This document shows positions 62,158 to 64,000 of a DNA stretch of 64,000 nucleotides, in pieces. The stretch is from Fimbriimonadales bacterium (GTDB lineage Bacteria > Armatimonadota > Fimbriimonadia > Fimbriimonadales > ATM1): the NCBI GenBank assembly GCA_026129745.1, contig JAHCHL010000006.1, forward strand, positions 103,728 through 167,727. Reading direction: 5' to 3'. The stretch's first letter is position 1; every line of letters starts with the position of its first letter. A program made the translations under genes and the position numbers. Below the pieces are notes generated by a model, which was not told the origin of the DNA, ran no database searches, and saw only the letters and a program-made list of their open reading frames with translations.

Positions 62158-62871
62158 ATGAACAATTGGTCAGAAACCAACTACGGGATGACGGCGGCAA
62201 CCGCATCGGTCGACCTGAGAGTCGATTTCATCAGAAAGACCTACGCACACCTGACGGCAGCCATAGGAGTGTTCGTGCTGCTGTCTTACTTGTTCTTGGA
62301 AGGTGGCTTGGGAGAGCGGTTCGCGCAAATTGTCATGGGCGGCGGGCAGTACGCTTGGCTGCTTGTGCTTGGCGGATTCATGATCGCCGGCTATTTCGCA
62401 ACTTGGATGGCTCAATCGAGTCGAAGCATCGGGACGCAGTATCTCGGCTTGTTTGTTTACACGCTGGCATGGGCGATTCTGTTCTCTCCGGTGATCTTCA
62501 TAGCGACGACGCTTCCCCAGTACGCAGGCGTCTTGTCTCAAGCGGCTATTCTTACACTCAGCACCTTCGGCGGGTTGACGTTCTACGTGTTCGCGACCAA
62601 GAAAGACTTTTCGTTCCTTGGACCAATTCTCGCTATTGTCGGCATCGGTGCGATCGCCCTCATCGTCGGCGGAGTCCTGTTTGGTTTCCACCTCGGCCTG
62701 TGGTTTTCGGTCGCAATGATCGTATTCGCAGCAGGGGCGGTGCTGTATTCGACTTCGAAGGTCTTGCACCAATTCGGAACCGACCAGTACGTTGCTGCCG
62801 CGCTCGAACTATTCGCCGCGATTGCGATGATGTTCTGGTATGTACTGCGGCTGCTGATGGCGCGCAGATAA
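62158..62871 (+). CDS. Bax inhibitor-1 / YccA family membrane protein
   Basis: 237 residues, seven membrane helices. FIRKTYAHLTAAIGVFVLLS is the usual first helix, with SQAAILTLSTFGGLTFY in the middle and a late LYSTSKVLHQFG stretch with typical acidic residues nearby (ALELFAAIAMMFWYVLRLL). The family forms pH-sensitive calcium leak channels in some bacteria; the bacterial role is poorly known. GAGGAGG lies upstream of the ATG and TACAAT at 62077-62082 may be its -10. A strong terminator follows. Confidence 0.92.
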   Translation: MNNWSETNYGMTAATASVDLRVDFIRKTYAHLTAAIGVFVLLSYLFLEGGLGERFAQIVMGGGQYAWLLVLGGFMIAGYFATWMAQSSRSIGTQYLGLFVYTLAWAILFSPVIFIATTLPQYAGVLSQAAILTLSTFGGLTFYVFATKKDFSFLGPILAIVGIGAIALIVGGVLFGFHLGLWFSVAMIVFAAGAVLYSTSKVLHQFGTDQYVAAALELFAAIAMMFWYVLRLLMARR

Positions 62872-62894
62872 CTCGTCGCTCCGCGAAGATCCAT

Positions 62895-62930
62895 GCTGCC
62901 CTTGCCGACGCTGGCAAGGGCAGCTTTCTT
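62895..62930 (+). terminator. Rho-independent terminator after the Bax inhibitor-1 gene
   Basis: Perfect 12-bp stem GCTGCCCTTGCC (62895-62906) / GGCAAGGGCAGC (62913-62924) with a 6-nt loop, followed by TTTCTTT. It separates the Bax inhibitor-1 transcript from the riboswitch transcript downstream. Confidence 0.93.
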
Positions 62931-63014
62931 TGGGCCAGCAAAAACACCGGGTTGCACAATGCCTTGAAAAAACTCGCCAACTTGGCGCGGAAATTCGCAC
63001 CAAAACTCATGGAA

Positions 63015-63034
63015 CTACGTCAATATTGACGTAG
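63015..63034. promoter_or_regulatory. 20-bp perfect palindrome at the 5' edge of the riboswitch
   Basis: CTACGTCAATATTGACGTAG is its own reverse complement over all 20 bases. With no loop it would be a poor RNA hairpin, so a protein operator is more likely. It ends where the conserved GCCGAATCC of the riboswitch starts. The region 62931-63014 shows no convincing promoter. Confidence 0.6.
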
Positions 63035-63146
63035 CCGAATCCGGGCCACGCCCGGAGCGGGGGAACCACTCAAAAAAGGGGTGTATCCCGGGCAACCGGG
63101 AAGGGTAGCTCATGGCCCTAACCCGACAGCTAACCCCGTAGGCGGA
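63031..63146 (+). promoter_or_regulatory. Cyclic di-AMP riboswitch (ydaO/yuaA class)
   Basis: The conserved elements of this class occur in order: GCCGAATCC (63034-63042), GGAG with GGGGAACCAC (from about 63054 to 63069), GGGGTGTATCC (63078-63088), GGGTAGC (63103-63109), AACCCGACAGCTAACCCCG (63120-63138) and GTAGGC closing P1. Spacing and order match the known c-di-AMP aptamer. In known cases, c-di-AMP binding turns the downstream gene off. The expression platform (63147-63200) contains GAGCG/CGCTC and an AACC...GGTT pair around the ATGGAGG of the next gene, which could mask the ribosome site. Confidence 0.92.
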
Positions 63147-63201
63147 TCTGAGCGCCCGCCCGACCGGACGCTCCATGAAAACCAACCATGGAGGTTACCG
63201 T

Positions 63202-63495
63202 TTGCTAACGCGCAGAGACGTAAATGACCGCTTGGAGAAAATCCTGCGGGCACATGACGACATCGCCCAAAAGTCTCGCCGACTGAAAGACCTTGAGAAC
63301 GCTGTTGCGACCGAGCTTCATGATCTCGAAGCCGGTGTGCTTTCGCTTCAAGATGAGCTAACGCCAAAAGCGAGATCGAAAATGCTTGTTCGGCTCGACC
63401 GGCTGCGAGCATGCCTCGATGAGGTCAGACGGGCCACAGACGACCTTCACCGACCAGCAGACATGAGGCTGGCCACGAATCCTTCAGTTCCATAG
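63202..63495 (+). CDS. 97-residue helical protein controlled by the c-di-AMP riboswitch
   Basis: Start TTG 63202 is chosen because GGAGG (63190-63194) sits 7 nt upstream; ATG 63175 is in frame but has no RBS and lies in the riboswitch platform. The product is charged and almost wholly helical: RLEKILRAHDDIAQKSRRLK, DLENAVATELHDLEAGVLSL and MLVRLDRLRACLDEVRRATD, with heptad-like leucines suggesting a coiled coil or helical bundle. No membrane segment, no signal peptide and no known family. Known targets of this riboswitch are potassium transporters, wall hydrolases and osmolyte genes; this one fits none. Monocistronic. Confidence 0.75.
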   Translation: MLTRRDVNDRLEKILRAHDDIAQKSRRLKDLENAVATELHDLEAGVLSLQDELTPKARSKMLVRLDRLRACLDEVRRATDDLHRPADMRLATNPSVP

Positions 63496-63506
63496 TGCAC
63501 CTCCTG

Positions 63507-63534
63507 CGCCGGGAGGGGCGTTACCCTCCCGGCG
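63507..63534. terminator. Intergenic hairpin between convergent genes
   Basis: Perfect 11-bp stem CGCCGGGAGGG (63507-63517) / CCCTCCCGGCG (63524-63534), 6-nt loop. No U-tract on either strand. It lies in the 43-bp gap between two convergent genes, so it may stop or stabilise transcripts from both sides. Confidence 0.6.
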
Positions 63535-63538
63535 GGCA

Positions 63539-64000
63539 TTACAGCTCGCCGTCGAACACCCCTGTGCTGAACGCTCGGAACATTCCGGCGTAAGTTCCGT
63601 TCTTTGCCACGAGCTCGTCATGAGAGCCCATCTCAACGATTTGGCCCTTGTTCAGAACGACGATTTTATCGGCGCGTGCCGCTGTGTTCAGCCGATGAGC
63701 GATTAGGAGAGTCGTTCTGGAGTGCATCACTTCGTCGAGCGCCGATTGAACTTTCCTTTCACTTACTGGATCGAGTGAAGAAGTTGCTTCGTCGAGGATC
63801 AGCAAAGTCGGGTCGACAAGCAGCGCGCGAGCAATCGCAACTCTTTGCATTTCTCCTCCTGAAAGCCGTGCGCCTCGTTCGCCCAGTTTCGTCTCGTACT
63901 TTTCTGGCAAGTTCTCGATAAACTCACTCGCATGCGACATGCGCGCAGCATTCTCAATTTCTTCCTGCGTCGCATTCGGCTTGCCATAGGCAAGGTTGTC
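63539..64000 (-). CDS. ABC exporter ATPase domain (partial, runs off the window)
   Basis: The last 153 residues of a minus-strand gene; the frame stays open to base 64000, so the protein begins outside. Nucleotide-binding domain: the Q-loop-following DNLAYGKPNATQEE, signature LSGGEMQRVAIARALL, Walker B LLILDEATSSLD and the H-loop LLIAHRLNT. The style is that of MsbA/LmrA-type fused permease-ATPase exporters, which move lipids, drugs or peptides. The substrate cannot be told from this part. Confidence 0.9.
   Translation of the reverse strand, partial: DNLAYGKPNATQEEIENAARMSHASEFIENLPEKYETKLGERGARLSGGEMQRVAIARALLVDPTLLILDEATSSLDPVSERKVQSALDEVMHSRTTLLIAHRLNTAARADKIVVLNKGQIVEMGSHDELVAKNGTYAGMFRAFSTGVFDGEL

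Noticed and set aside
62166..63029. 287-residue frame overlapping the Bax inhibitor-1 gene
   Set aside because: Arg/His-rich, reads through a strong terminator and matches nothing; the other frame is a clear membrane protein.
1..64000. Insertion sequences, prophage, CRISPR arrays, toxin-antitoxin or defence genes
   Set aside because: No transposase, integrase, phage structural, Cas or restriction-like protein and no direct-repeat arrays were seen anywhere in the window.

Overview
The window looks like a chromosomal segment of a diderm bacterium outside the Proteobacteria, most likely Armatimonadota (Fimbriimonas-like). This lineage call is inference. It rests on a mix of traits: a Gram-positive-type LexA and a cyclic di-AMP riboswitch sit beside outer-membrane exopolysaccharide export, lipoproteins, an RseB-like protein and an exosortase, and there is a prepilin of the kind common in that phylum. 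Base composition looks balanced to slightly GC-rich throughout. I see no insertion sequence, prophage, CRISPR array or other mobile element; this is ordinary core genome with dense, often overlapping genes.

Layout. 0-10 kb: a WecA-type lipid-carrier transferase, aconitase, ADP-ribosylglycohydrolase, dienelactone hydrolase, sugar isomerase, lexA, a SurA-like chaperone and rsmI (which lacks a normal start codon). 10-16 kb: an exopolysaccharide/exosortase operon (Wza-like exporter, Wzc-like protein with an altered Walker A, priming sugar transferase, exosortase, EpsI) with a sigma-70-like promoter in front and a sigma-54-like site before the exosortase. 16-21 kb: tandem universal stress protein, an active/inactive M16 peptidase pair, a prepilin, pth and rsmG. 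21-27 kb: small lipoprotein, a FrnE-RibD fusion, two secreted proteins of unknown function, tRNA-Glu and a five-SH3b NlpC/P60 hydrolase. 27-31 kb: two family 2 glycosyltransferases and an O-antigen ligase-like protein. 31-37 kb, minus strand: an envelope-stress operon (ECF sigma, anti-sigma, RseB-like protein, PBP1A, PBP2). 38-42 kb: a two-component pair whose NtrC-type regulator lacks a DNA-binding domain, a mini membrane protein and a Fur-family regulator.

42-54 kb is one long same-strand run, read from pstS down: pstS-pstC-pstA-hisN-ruvX-mltG-yqeG-ubiA-gtrA-aroE-amidohydrolase. The last gene encodes three tandem amidohydrolase-like modules of which only the middle one keeps the metal-binding HxH. 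54-62 kb: mnmE, an MFS transporter, a small transaldolase, three small lipoproteins, xylulokinase and a lipoprotein-type FAD oxidoreductase. 62-64 kb: a Bax-inhibitor-1 family protein with a strong terminator, then a clear c-di-AMP (ydaO/yuaA) riboswitch in front of a 97-residue helical protein of unknown function, and the 3' part of an ABC exporter cut by the window edge.

The themes are envelope building (lipid-linked sugars, exopolysaccharide, peptidoglycan synthesis and hydrolysis), envelope-stress signalling and central carbon metabolism. The observations most worth following are the c-di-AMP riboswitch with its unrecognised target, the possible sigma-54 control of the exosortase, the sigma/anti-sigma/RseB/PBP operon, the FrnE-RibD fusion and the triple amidohydrolase.
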